From Alphaproteobacteria bacterium (lineage in GTDB: Bacteria; Pseudomonadota; Alphaproteobacteria; Rhizobiales; Aestuariivirgaceae): a stretch of DNA of 6,334 nt. A model generated the notes under the pieces. It was not told where the DNA came from and ran no database searches. It saw only the letters and a list, made by a program, of their open reading frames with translations. The position numbers and the translations under genes were made by a program. Shown one piece after another: positions 1 through 6,050 of the stretch. The number at the start of each line of letters is the position of its first letter. The first letter of the stretch is position 1. Location of the stretch: assembly GCA_024639035.1 (NCBI GenBank), contig JAHEJE010000179.1, forward strand, positions 1-6,334, read 5' to 3'.

Positions 1-624
1 TATCAAACGCATCTGATGCGTTTGTCCGAGGGCGATCAGTTTGCGCCGGAATTTCTCGCCATCAGCCCGAACGCAAAAATGCCGGCAATTGTCGACAACG
101 ATGTCGGCGGCGACCCGGTGAGCGTGTTCGAGTCCGGGGCGATCCTGTTCTATCTGGCGCGCAAGACCGGGCGGTTCATGTCCAAAGGCCCGCTGGCTGA
201 GAAGGAAACGTTGGAGTGGCTGTTCTGGCAGGTCGGCAATCAGGGGCCGATGGCCGGACAGCTCAGCCATTTCGTCAACTACGCCCCGCCCGGCCAGGAC
301 TATGGCCGCAAGCGCTATGCCGGTGAGTATGACCGCAATCTCGGCGTGCTCGAAAACCGGCTGGAGGGCAGGGACTACATTCTCGGCGAGTATTCGATTG
401 CCGACATGATCGCCTTTCCCTGGGCCTTCATCGCCAAGCCGCTCGGGGCCTCGCTGGATGATTTTCCCAGGCTGGCCGATTGGCGCCGGCGCATCAAGCA
501 GCGCCCGGCGGTGCAGCGCGCCATCGATCTGCACAAGGACCGGCAAAACCGCGGCCGGGCGACGGCACAGAACAATTCGGTGTTGTTCAACCAGTCGGCG
601 CAGCATCTGCGCTCAAAGTCATGA
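1..624 (+). CDS. Glutathione S-transferase family protein, YfcG/YghU-like (5' end outside window)
   Basis: The frame is open from base 1 and ends at TGA 622-624, so 207 residues are visible. By comparison with E. coli YfcG about 30 N-terminal residues, including the start, lie upstream of the window; the ATG at 16 is internal. The end of the thioredoxin-like domain shows ISPNAKMPAIVD with the cis-Pro (visible residue 28) and FESGAI (43-48), whose Glu-Ser pair binds the gamma-glutamyl part of glutathione in this fold. The all-helical C-terminal domain starts near 65 and carries LFWQVGNQGPMAGQ (74-87), closely resembling YfcG, and the folding motif GEYSIADM (129-136). The tail SVLFNQSAQ resembles YghU-type tails. 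Family members are cytoplasmic and typically show glutathione-dependent disulfide reductase or peroxidase activity; the substrate here is unknown. The stop codon overlaps the next start (ATGA), so it is probably translated from one mRNA with the pdxA-like gene. Confidence 0.93.
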   Translation, partial: YQTHLMRLSEGDQFAPEFLAISPNAKMPAIVDNDVGGDPVSVFESGAILFYLARKTGRFMSKGPLAEKETLEWLFWQVGNQGPMAGQLSHFVNYAPPGQDYGRKRYAGEYDRNLGVLENRLEGRDYILGEYSIADMIAFPWAFIAKPLGASLDDFPRLADWRRRIKQRPAVQRAIDLHKDRQNRGRATAQNNSVLFNQSAQHLRSKS

Positions 625-1613
625 CCGCCAGACCGATTGCCATCACCATGGGCGATGCCGCCGGCATTGGGCCGGAGATCGTGCTGAAGACACTGGCCGA
701 TCCGGAGGTCTCGGGGCGGTACGTGGTCATCGGCGATGTTGGCATTCTGGAGAAGGCGGCAAAGCTGCTGCCGGAGCCGGTGCGCCTGCGCGAAATCGCC
801 GATGTTGGCGAGTGCCGGGGGGAGGCCGGTATTGCCGATGTCCTGCCGGCCGGTGCGGCCTTGCAGAATGTCGAGGTCGGCGCGGTGAGCGCTGCCTGTG
901 GCCAGGCGGCGTTCGACTACATCCGCGCCGGCATCGAGCTGGCCAGGGCAGGTGAGGTGGCTGCGATCGTGACGGCGCCGATCCACAAGGAAGCCCTGGC
1001 CAGGGCCGGCATCCGCTATCCCGGACATACGGAAATTCTTGCCGATCTCGGCGGGGCCGACACTTGCGCCATGATGCTGTGCAACGACGAACTGCGGGTA
1101 ACCTTGGTGACCATCCACTGTTCCCTGCGCGAGGCGGTCGAGCGGGCCGATTTCGCCGCCCAGATGTCGGCGATCCGGCTGGCCAACGAAGGAACGATGG
1201 CGTTCGGGATTGAAGCGCCGCGGGTCGCGGTTGCCGGTCTCAACCCGCACGCCGGCGAAGGCGGCCTGTTCGGGCGCGAGGAAATCGAAATCATCGCTCC
1301 GGCGGTAGAGGCGGCCCGGGCCGAAGGGATCGACGCCACCGGGCCGTGGCCGGGAGATACCGTGTTCATGCAGGCCCGAAACGGCGCATTCGACGTGGTC
1401 GTGGCCCAGTATCACGACCAGGGCCTGATCCCGGTGAAATACCTCGGCCTTGATCGCGGCGTGAACATCACCCTCGGCCTACCTTTCGTGCGCACCAGCC
1501 CGGACCACGGCACGGCTTTCGATATTGCCGGCAAGGGGATTGCCGAACATGCCAGCATGAAGGCGGCGGTGCTTCAGGCGCAAAGACTTGTGGAGGCCCG
1601 CAATGGCGTTTGA
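621..1613 (+). CDS. pdxA: PdxA/PdxA2-family 4-hydroxythreonine-4-phosphate (or 4-phosphothreonate) dehydrogenase
   Basis: The 330-residue product has the normal PdxA length and starts MTARPIAITMGDAAGIGPEI. The three metal-binding histidines of the family are present: H136 in GHTE, H210 in LNPHAGEGG and H265 in YHDQG. The substrate/NAD region RGVNITLGLPFVRTSPDHGTA (279-299) is intact, so the enzyme should be active. Family members oxidise a phosphorylated 3-hydroxy acid with NAD, followed by decarboxylation. Classical PdxA serves pyridoxal phosphate synthesis; PdxA2 oxidises 4-phospho-D-threonate or erythronate to dihydroxyacetone phosphate. The N-terminal TMGDxAGIGPEI form looks more PdxA2-like to me than the E. 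coli PdxA form (TPGEPAGIGPDL). There is no neighbouring pdxJ or ksgA, the usual biosynthetic context, and no DUF1537 kinase in the window. The start at 621 fits the family N-terminus; an open frame reaching back to 480 runs inside the GST gene and is not used. No clear Shine-Dalgarno precedes it, so translation probably depends on coupling with the GST stop. Family certain; biosynthetic versus catabolic role open. Confidence 0.93.
   Translation: MTARPIAITMGDAAGIGPEIVLKTLADPEVSGRYVVIGDVGILEKAAKLLPEPVRLREIADVGECRGEAGIADVLPAGAALQNVEVGAVSAACGQAAFDYIRAGIELARAGEVAAIVTAPIHKEALARAGIRYPGHTEILADLGGADTCAMMLCNDELRVTLVTIHCSLREAVERADFAAQMSAIRLANEGTMAFGIEAPRVAVAGLNPHAGEGGLFGREEIEIIAPAVEAARAEGIDATGPWPGDTVFMQARNGAFDVVVAQYHDQGLIPVKYLGLDRGVNITLGLPFVRTSPDHGTAFDIAGKGIAEHASMKAAVLQAQRLVEARNGV
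1592..1596 (+). promoter_or_regulatory. Ribosome binding site of the TIM-barrel/MGS fusion gene
   Basis: GGAGG lies six bases before the ATG at 1603, inside the last codons of the pdxA-like gene. It decides the start: the TTG at 1588 would place this Shine-Dalgarno inside the coding region. Confidence 0.75.
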
Positions 1614-2679
1614 TTTCATTTTCATGCTGACCGCGGCGGACAACACCATCGCCGATGCCCGCACCCGGCTGGAAGAGGTGCTGGCCGGCGGTGCCCGCCA
1701 CATCGGCTTCAAGGATGTCGGCCTGCCGCTCGATGAGTTGCGCGACCTGTCGCGGGCGATACGGGCTGCCGGCGGGCGCGCCTATCTGGAAGTGGTCAGC
1801 CTTGATGCCGAGAGCGAGTTGCGTTCGGCCCAGGCGGCCATCGAGCTTGAAGTCGACTGCCTGCTCGGCGGCACCAGGGCGGGCGAGGTGGCTGAGCTGA
1901 TCCGTCATCATCCGATCCGCTATTACCCGTTTCCCGGCCGAATTGTCGGCCATCCGAGCGTCCTTGACGGGACAATCGAGGAAATTGCCGAAAGCGCCAA
2001 GCGCTTGACCGATCTGGAAAACGTTCATGGCCTCGACCTTCTGGCCTATCGTTTCGTCGGCGACGTTCCGGCTCTGATGCGGGCTGTTTGCAGCGTGTCG
2101 GACAAACCGGTGATCATGGCCGGCAGCATCGACAGCGCTCAGCGCATCGATGCGGTTGCCGCTGCCGGGGCAGCGGGCTTCACCGTCGGCACCGCCGCCT
2201 TCGACGGCAGTTTTCCCGCCGAGACCGGCGGTCTGACGGCCCAGGTGCGGGCTATTCTGGAGATGACCGGCAAGGCCCGCCGGCTGTCGATCGCGCCGCG
2301 AAAAATCGCCGTGGTCGCTCACAACGACCGCAAGGCGCACCTCAAAGCCTGGGTCGCCCGGCACGCAAAAGCACTGGCCGGCCACAAGCTGATCTGCACC
2401 GGCGGCACCGGCAGCATGCTGCGGGCGGCCGAACCCGGCCTGTCGATCCACCGGTTGCAGCGCGGCTCGCACGGCGGCGACCAGCAGCTGGGTGCGCTGA
2501 TTGCCTCGGGCGAACTCGATGCGGTGATCTTCTTTGCCGATCCGCACGGCACCCACGGCGCCGACGTCGACCTGATGGCGCTGACCCGGCTGGCGGTGTT
2601 CCACGACACCCCGATCCTGTGCAGCCCAAGCGCGGCGGACCTGTTCGTTGCCGGCGGCCTTGGCATGCACCACGCCTGA
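1603..2679 (+). CDS. Two-domain protein: TIM-barrel domain fused to a methylglyoxal synthase-like domain
   Basis: The product is 358 residues, starting MAFDFIFMLT, and overlaps the pdxA-like gene by 11 bases. Residues 1 to about 223 read as a (beta/alpha)8 barrel: regular strand-helix alternation, GFKDVGLP (35-42), LEVVSLD (62-68), DCLLGGT (85-91), then IMAGSIDS (171-178) and GFTVGTAAFDG (192-202), which sit where barrel enzymes of the HisA/ThiE/aldolase type bind phosphate. I do not recognise the exact family. Residues about 233-356 match methylglyoxal synthase (MgsA): RKIAVVAHNDRK (233-244), TGGTG (266-270), GGDQQLGALI (291-300) with the Asp corresponding to catalytic D71 of E. coli MgsA (D293), and FFADP...ADVDL (310-324) with D323 at the D101 position. 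E. coli MgsA makes methylglyoxal and phosphate from dihydroxyacetone phosphate. Differences: Asn replaces Asp after the first His, Ala aligns with H98 (a His lies two residues earlier), and the usual C-terminal extension is missing. It may therefore be a phosphate-sugar sensor or a changed enzyme. Cytoplasmic; no signal or membrane segment. Confidence 0.85.
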   Translation: MAFDFIFMLTAADNTIADARTRLEEVLAGGARHIGFKDVGLPLDELRDLSRAIRAAGGRAYLEVVSLDAESELRSAQAAIELEVDCLLGGTRAGEVAELIRHHPIRYYPFPGRIVGHPSVLDGTIEEIAESAKRLTDLENVHGLDLLAYRFVGDVPALMRAVCSVSDKPVIMAGSIDSAQRIDAVAAAGAAGFTVGTAAFDGSFPAETGGLTAQVRAILEMTGKARRLSIAPRKIAVVAHNDRKAHLKAWVARHAKALAGHKLICTGGTGSMLRAAEPGLSIHRLQRGSHGGDQQLGALIASGELDAVIFFADPHGTHGADVDLMALTRLAVFHDTPILCSPSAADLFVAGGLGMHHA

Positions 2680-2692
2680 CAGACGTGAGATA

Positions 2693-2721
2693 TTACCTCT
2701 CGGCGGAAGATGTACTATAGT
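2693..2721 (+). promoter_or_regulatory. Possible sigma70-type promoter of the SBP56-ferredoxin unit
   Basis: TTACCT (2693-2698) and TATAGT (2716-2721) are separated by 17 bases. The -10 matches the consensus at 5 of 6 positions, the -35 at only 3 of 6. It sits in a 74-base gap that is more AT-rich than its surroundings, 32 bases before the next start. A weak 5-base inverted repeat (TTTGG/CCAAA, 2727-2739) lies in the presumed leader. Prediction by eye only. Confidence 0.4.
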
Positions 2722-2740
2722 GTCCCTTTGGGGGCCAAAC

Positions 2741-2746
2741 AGGAGG
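2741..2746 (+). promoter_or_regulatory. Strong ribosome binding site of the SBP56 gene
   Basis: AGGAGG, seven bases before the ATG at 2754, is a consensus Shine-Dalgarno and the best one in the window. It suggests high translation of this gene and fixes its start. Confidence 0.85.
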
Positions 2747-2753
2747 AAAAATA

Positions 2754-4118
2754 ATGGCAGATGGCAATGGAAAAGCGTGCTGCGGCCCGGGCTATGCATC
2801 ACCGGCCGAAGCAATAACGGCAGATCGCGAAAAACTGCTTTACACCGTGGCGCTTTATGTCGGAACCGGCGTTGAGAAGCCCGACTATCTGGCGACCGTA
2901 GATGTCGATCCCGACAGCCCGACCTATTCCAGCGTCATCGCCCGCACCGAAATGCAGCAGATCGGCGACGAGCTGCATCATTCCGGCTGGAACGCCTGCT
3001 CGAGTTGTCATGACGACGCCTCGAAGTCGCGCCGCTTTCTGCTGATGCCCGGCGTGCGCTCCAGCAACATCAATGTCATCGACACCTCCGATGCCACCAA
3101 TCCGAGCGTGCACAAGGTCGTCAGCGGCGACGACATCAAGGCCAAGACCAATCTGTCGGGTCCGCACACCGTGCATTGCCTCGGCGCCGATATCATCATC
3201 TCCATGCTCGGCGATGCCGATGGCAACGGCCCGGGTGGCTTTCTGCACCTGAACGAGAATTTCGAGATCGTCGGGCGCTGGGAGAACGACAACGCCGGCA
3301 TGAACTACAACTACGATTTCTGGTACCAGCCGCGCCACAACATGATGGTGAGTTCCGAGTGGGCGGCACCCAACACCTTCATGCCGGGCTTCGATCTCGA
3401 CGATGTCGCCGCCGGCAAATACGGCCAATCGGTGCACTTCTGGGATTTCAACGGCAAGACGATCTCAAAATCCTTCGACCTCGGCGCGGAAGGCATGATC
3501 CCGCTGGAGGTGCGCGGGCTGCATGATCCGACCTCGAACCACGGTTATTTCGCCGCCACCCTGTCATCCAACGTCTTCCATTGGTGGAAGGATGATAACG
3601 GCGAGATCCAGCTGGAGAAGGTGATCGACATCCCGACCATCGATGTCGAAGGCTTTCCGGTGCCGATGCCGTCGCTGATCACCGACATCCTGATCTCGAT
3701 GGACGACAAGTACCTGTATTTCGCCAACTGGCTGCATGGCGACCTGCGCCAGTACGACATCACCGACCGTTCGAACCCGAAGATGACCGGTCAGGTCTGG
3801 CTTGGCGGCATGCTCGGCAAGGCGCCGGAGGTCAACGGCATCAAGGTGCAGGGCGCACCGCAGATGATCCAACTGTCGCTCGACGGCAAGCGGCTGTATG
3901 TCACGACCTCGCTGTTCTCGTCCTGGGACAACCAGTTCTATCCCGACATGAAGGACAAGGGCGCCCAGATGTACCTGGTCGATTGCGACGTCGAGAACGG
4001 CGGCATGACCATCAACCCGGATTTCGTGGTCGACTTCGGCAAGGAGCCGAACGGGCCGTCGCGTTGCCACGAGATGCGCTATCCGGGCGGCGACGTGACA
4101 TCGGACATCTGGATCTGA
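2754..4118 (+). CDS. mtoX: Selenium-binding protein SBP56 family / methanethiol oxidase
   Basis: The 454-residue product aligns end to end with human SELENBP1 (472 residues), the difference being mainly a shorter loop near 353-366. It carries the N-terminal CCGPGYASP (9-17), LHHSGWNACSSC (74-85) containing the cysteine region linked to selenium binding, HTVHC (138-142), YDFWYQPRHN (187-196), SEWAAPN, ITDILISMDDKYLYFANWLHGDLRQYD (309-335), GAPQMIQLSLDGKRLYVTTSL (367-387) and CHEMRYPGGD..SDIWI at the C-terminus. The conserved histidines in these motifs are the likely copper ligands. Characterised members (Hyphomicrobium MtoX, human SELENBP1) oxidise methanethiol to formaldehyde, hydrogen sulfide and hydrogen peroxide. 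The fold is a beta-propeller. The N-terminus is hydrophilic with no signal peptide, so it should be cytoplasmic like the human enzyme and unlike the exported Hyphomicrobium MtoX. It has its own promoter-like region and strong RBS and is followed after 17 bases by a ferredoxin gene. Family assignment is firm; the methanethiol substrate is inferred from the family. Confidence 0.95.
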   Translation: MADGNGKACCGPGYASPAEAITADREKLLYTVALYVGTGVEKPDYLATVDVDPDSPTYSSVIARTEMQQIGDELHHSGWNACSSCHDDASKSRRFLLMPGVRSSNINVIDTSDATNPSVHKVVSGDDIKAKTNLSGPHTVHCLGADIIISMLGDADGNGPGGFLHLNENFEIVGRWENDNAGMNYNYDFWYQPRHNMMVSSEWAAPNTFMPGFDLDDVAAGKYGQSVHFWDFNGKTISKSFDLGAEGMIPLEVRGLHDPTSNHGYFAATLSSNVFHWWKDDNGEIQLEKVIDIPTIDVEGFPVPMPSLITDILISMDDKYLYFANWLHGDLRQYDITDRSNPKMTGQVWLGGMLGKAPEVNGIKVQGAPQMIQLSLDGKRLYVTTSLFSSWDNQFYPDMKDKGAQMYLVDCDVENGGMTINPDFVVDFGKEPNGPSRCHEMRYPGGDVTSDIWI

Positions 4119-4135
4119 TCGCGTCCTGACAGCCG

Positions 4136-4468
4136 GTGGCTGACCCCGCAACGCACAAGGTGACGGTCGCCAATCGCGGCGGCCGCACCTTCGACGTGCG
4201 TGAGGACCAGACCATTCTCGATGTCTGCGAGGCCAACGGCGTGATCCTGCCGGTCGCCTGCCGCTATGGCGGCTGCATCACCTGTGCCGGCCGCCTGGTG
4301 TCGGGCAAGGTGCGCCAGCCCAAGGGAACGGCCCTCAACAAGCGCCAGAGCCAGGCCGGCTACATCCTGATGTGCGTCGCCCATCCCAAGCAGGACTGCG
4401 TGGTCGAAGTCGGTGTCGAGAGCCACGGCGACCTGTATCAGAACCCGTTCAGCGTGCCGCGGAAGTAG
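4136..4468 (+). CDS. Plant-type [2Fe-2S] ferredoxin
   Basis: The 110-residue product has the classic cluster-binding spacing C42-x4-C47-x2-C50-x29-C80, within ACRYGGCITC and YILMC. This is the plant/cyanobacterial ferredoxin fold also found in oxygenase electron carriers. It is a small soluble one-electron carrier, with no fused reductase or other domain. A tail after the last ligand (about residues 89-110, ESHGDLYQNPF) extends beyond the minimal fold. The GTG at 4136 is the likely start: it lies 17 bases after the SBP56 stop, gives an N-terminus of normal length, and no ATG is available nearby. The Shine-Dalgarno is weak, so expression may rely on coupling with the gene upstream. Its close linkage suggests it serves the SBP56 protein, its copper centre maturation, or an oxidase step. 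It could also feed the Rieske oxygenase encoded convergently, which has no ferredoxin of its own in view. The partner is not proven by sequence. Confidence 0.93.
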   Translation: MADPATHKVTVANRGGRTFDVREDQTILDVCEANGVILPVACRYGGCITCAGRLVSGKVRQPKGTALNKRQSQAGYILMCVAHPKQDCVVEVGVESHGDLYQNPFSVPRK

Positions 4469-4528
4469 ATGTGTCTGAGCCAACCGCTACCCTGTGTAGT
4501 CCGCCTTTATGCAACCACGATCTTCATT

Positions 4529-4550
4529 CCCTCGCCCAGGAGGGGCAGGG
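4529..4550. repeat. Imperfect GC-rich hairpin downstream of ferredoxin
   Basis: CCCTCGCCC (4529-4537) pairs with GGGGCAGGG (4542-4550) over a four-base loop AGGA, with two central mismatches. It lies about 60 bases after the ferredoxin stop. It could help end or protect the transcript; no T-run follows, so it is not a canonical intrinsic terminator. Confidence 0.4.
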
Positions 4551-4584
4551 CAACCGCATCTGGCATTGGCCTCAACCACCTTCT

Positions 4585-4674
4585 GCCGTCCTCGGGCTTG
4601 ACCCGAGGAACCAGATCTCAGCGAACTCCGGGACAAGCGGCTTCCTGGATCCTCGGGTCAAGCCCGAGGACGGC
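4585..4674. repeat. REP-like inverted repeat element (30-base arms, 30-base loop)
   Basis: The arm at 4585-4614 is the reverse complement of 4645-4674 at 29 of 30 positions; the only difference is A at 4610 against the A at 4649, where a T would be needed. The 30-base spacer is 4615-4644. Each arm also holds its own small palindrome: CCTCGGG-CTTGA-CCCGAGG at 4590-4608 and CCTCGGG-TCAAG-CCCGAGG at 4651-4669. This nested design resembles paired REP/BIME-type elements, and the core sequence resembles dispersed intergenic palindromes that I recall from many alphaproteobacterial genomes. Lying between convergent genes, its RNA would form a very stable hairpin on either strand and could act as a bidirectional terminator or 3' end stabiliser. 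It has no coding capacity and no visible target-site duplication. Confidence 0.88.
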
Positions 4675-4686
4675 AAGATCTTGCCG
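4671..4686. repeat. Perfect 16-base palindrome at the edge of the inverted repeat
   Basis: CGGCAAGATCTTGCCG equals its own reverse complement, two 8-base halves with no spacer. It shares four bases with the right arm of the large inverted repeat, so the two structures would compete. It could be part of the repeat boundary or a dimeric protein binding site. Confidence 0.7.
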
Positions 4687-4772
4687 CCATCCCGATGACA
4701 CCGAAGGCACAGGCGATTACCCTGCCGGGAAGCGGGAAGGCGACGGGTCTTACTGGGCTTAGCGCCTGAGTG

Positions 4773-5984
4773 TCAGCGCAGCATTTGCTCGGCGTACCAG
4801 CGGGCGAAGGACGCAACGTTGGCTTCCAGCAGCGGCTGGAACCGGCCCTGCCGCGCGTACGGCGAGGCAAGGCCGCGCTGCTGATTTTCCAGGGCCGGGA
4901 TATCCTCGGCAATCGCCGCATCGAGCCGGTGGTAGTAGGCCGCCACCTTTGCCTCGAAGTCGGGCAGGGCAGTGGTCTGGCGGCTGAACAGGGCGGTCTG
5001 GGTGACCCGGCAGGTGCCGGCATCGATAGGGTTGGCCTCATAGACCCACACCGCATCGCGGCCGGCGGCAAAGGTCATGTTGGGGAACAACCAGGTGTAG
5101 CGCACGCCGGCGCCGACAGCCTCGTCGAGGCCGGGCATGGCGGGCAGGGCGTGTTCCTGCTGACCGTCGAGCAGGCCGCCGGTCCCGTCGGTGCCGCCGT
5201 ACTGGCTGGCATATTCCCCGACGACATCATCGGCCGGTTCGGGCCGGGCATAGACCGCATCGATGCTGTCGCGATGCACATAGGGCAGGTGGTAGTACTC
5301 GTTGAACACTTCAATGAAGGCCTTCCAGTTGCAGGCGACATCGAAGGTGCGCCGCCGGGCCGGCACCAGGGTGTCGAGCGGCCAGGGCGCATGTATTTCG
5401 GCGAAATCACCGAGTTGGCTTTCGATATCCGGCGCTTCGGGATCGAGACAGACGAACCCGAACCCGAGAACCTCGGCGCAGCGGAATTCGATCAACCCGT
5501 GCGCGTTGCGCGCGAAGTCCGCCGCGGCATCCATCTGCGGCGCTCCGGCCAGGGAGCCGTCGAGTTTGTAGGCCCAACTGTGGAACGGGCAGCGGATGCC
5601 GGGGCAATTGCCGGTGCCGTCGAGGAGGCGGGCGCCGCGATGGCGGCAACTGTTGGCGAAAGCCCGCAGCTTGCCGTCTTTGCCACGCACCAGGATCAGC
5701 GGCACCGCGGCCAGCTCCAGCGCTTCGAAATCGCCGCTGGCCGGCAGCCGTCCGGTGTGGCCGATACCAAGCCACTTGGTGCGGAATATCCGTTCGGTTT
5801 CGAGGGCGAGAATATCCGGGTTTGTGTAGCAGGCCGGCGGCAGGCAACAGGCGTGTTCGGCAGGCTGGAGGCAGTTTTCCAGCGCCGGCAGGATTTCAGC
5901 GATGTCGGATTGGCGGTCAGCGTCAACGTGCTGGAGCATTGGTGTCATCCCACCCGGGGTCATCTCAATGCCGATACCTTGCAT
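4773..5984 (-). CDS. Rieske non-heme iron oxygenase, alpha (catalytic) subunit
   Basis: The 403-residue product has the Rieske [2Fe-2S] motif C113-x-H115-x16-C132-x2-H135 (SCRHRGARLL...CPFHSW) and a C-terminal catalytic domain with NEYYHLPYVH, whose H232 and H237 bind the mononuclear iron. D361 in AEDIPALENQQRGL is the probable third ligand. The residue three before the first His, which bridges the Rieske and iron centres between subunits, is Glu (E229) instead of the Asp of naphthalene dioxygenase; Glu is found in the carnitine oxygenase CntA. Such enzymes use O2 and two electrons to hydroxylate or demethylate a small molecule in the cytoplasm; the substrate here is not readable. No beta subunit or reductase gene is visible. 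The start is uncertain: ATGs at 5984, 5963, 5948 and 5939 are in frame, and 5939 (388 residues) has GGTGGG nine bases upstream whereas 5984 lacks a clear Shine-Dalgarno. It lies 66 bases after another minus-strand gene, possibly in one operon. Confidence 0.92.
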   Translation of the reverse strand: MQGIGIEMTPGGMTPMLQHVDADRQSDIAEILPALENCLQPAEHACCLPPACYTNPDILALETERIFRTKWLGIGHTGRLPASGDFEALELAAVPLILVRGKDGKLRAFANSCRHRGARLLDGTGNCPGIRCPFHSWAYKLDGSLAGAPQMDAAADFARNAHGLIEFRCAEVLGFGFVCLDPEAPDIESQLGDFAEIHAPWPLDTLVPARRRTFDVACNWKAFIEVFNEYYHLPYVHRDSIDAVYARPEPADDVVGEYASQYGGTDGTGGLLDGQQEHALPAMPGLDEAVGAGVRYTWLFPNMTFAAGRDAVWVYEANPIDAGTCRVTQTALFSRQTTALPDFEAKVAAYYHRLDAAIAEDIPALENQQRGLASPYARQGRFQPLLEANVASFARWYAEQMLR

Positions 5985-6050
5985 CCAAAGCGGCTCTGCA
6001 GCAATCGAATTGCGCGGGCCTTGTTTGCCGGGAACCGCAATGCCGGGCGA

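Larger units (their letters stand above)
4469..4772. other. Non-coding convergent intergenic region
   Basis: This stretch separates the 3' ends of the ferredoxin (+) and the Rieske oxygenase (-) genes. Open frames here have no recognisable protein content and run through inverted repeats. The region holds the hairpin, the 90-base inverted repeat and the palindrome listed separately. I see no tRNA or promoter. No hairpin is followed by a T-run, so termination is likely by the repeats themselves or by Rho. Confidence 0.75.

Noticed and set aside
480..620. Upstream extension of the pdxA-like gene
   Set aside because: This stretch is inside the GST gene, and the PdxA family N-terminus fits the ATG at 621.
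375..1415. 346-residue minus-strand open frame
   Set aside because: It lies opposite the GST and pdxA-like genes, whose protein sequences match known families throughout. The minus product has low-complexity Arg/Gly/His-rich composition typical of antisense frames in GC-rich DNA.
1468..2814. 448-residue minus-strand open frame
   Set aside because: It is antisense to the pdxA end, the TIM-MGS fusion and the SBP56 start, and would run through the promoter and RBS of the SBP56 gene. No family features.
2799..3437. 212-residue minus-strand open frame (and a second one at 3564-4151)
   Set aside because: Both are fully opposite the SBP56 gene, which aligns end to end with SELENBP1; they are composition shadows.
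4372..4762. Two plus-strand open frames across the ferredoxin 3' end and the intergenic region
   Set aside because: They run through the inverted repeat and palindrome and show no protein-like content.
5984..6050. Possible terminator or promoter between the two minus-strand genes
   Set aside because: Only a short direct repeat (TGCCGGG twice) is visible; no convincing hairpin with a T-run and no clear -35/-10 pair.
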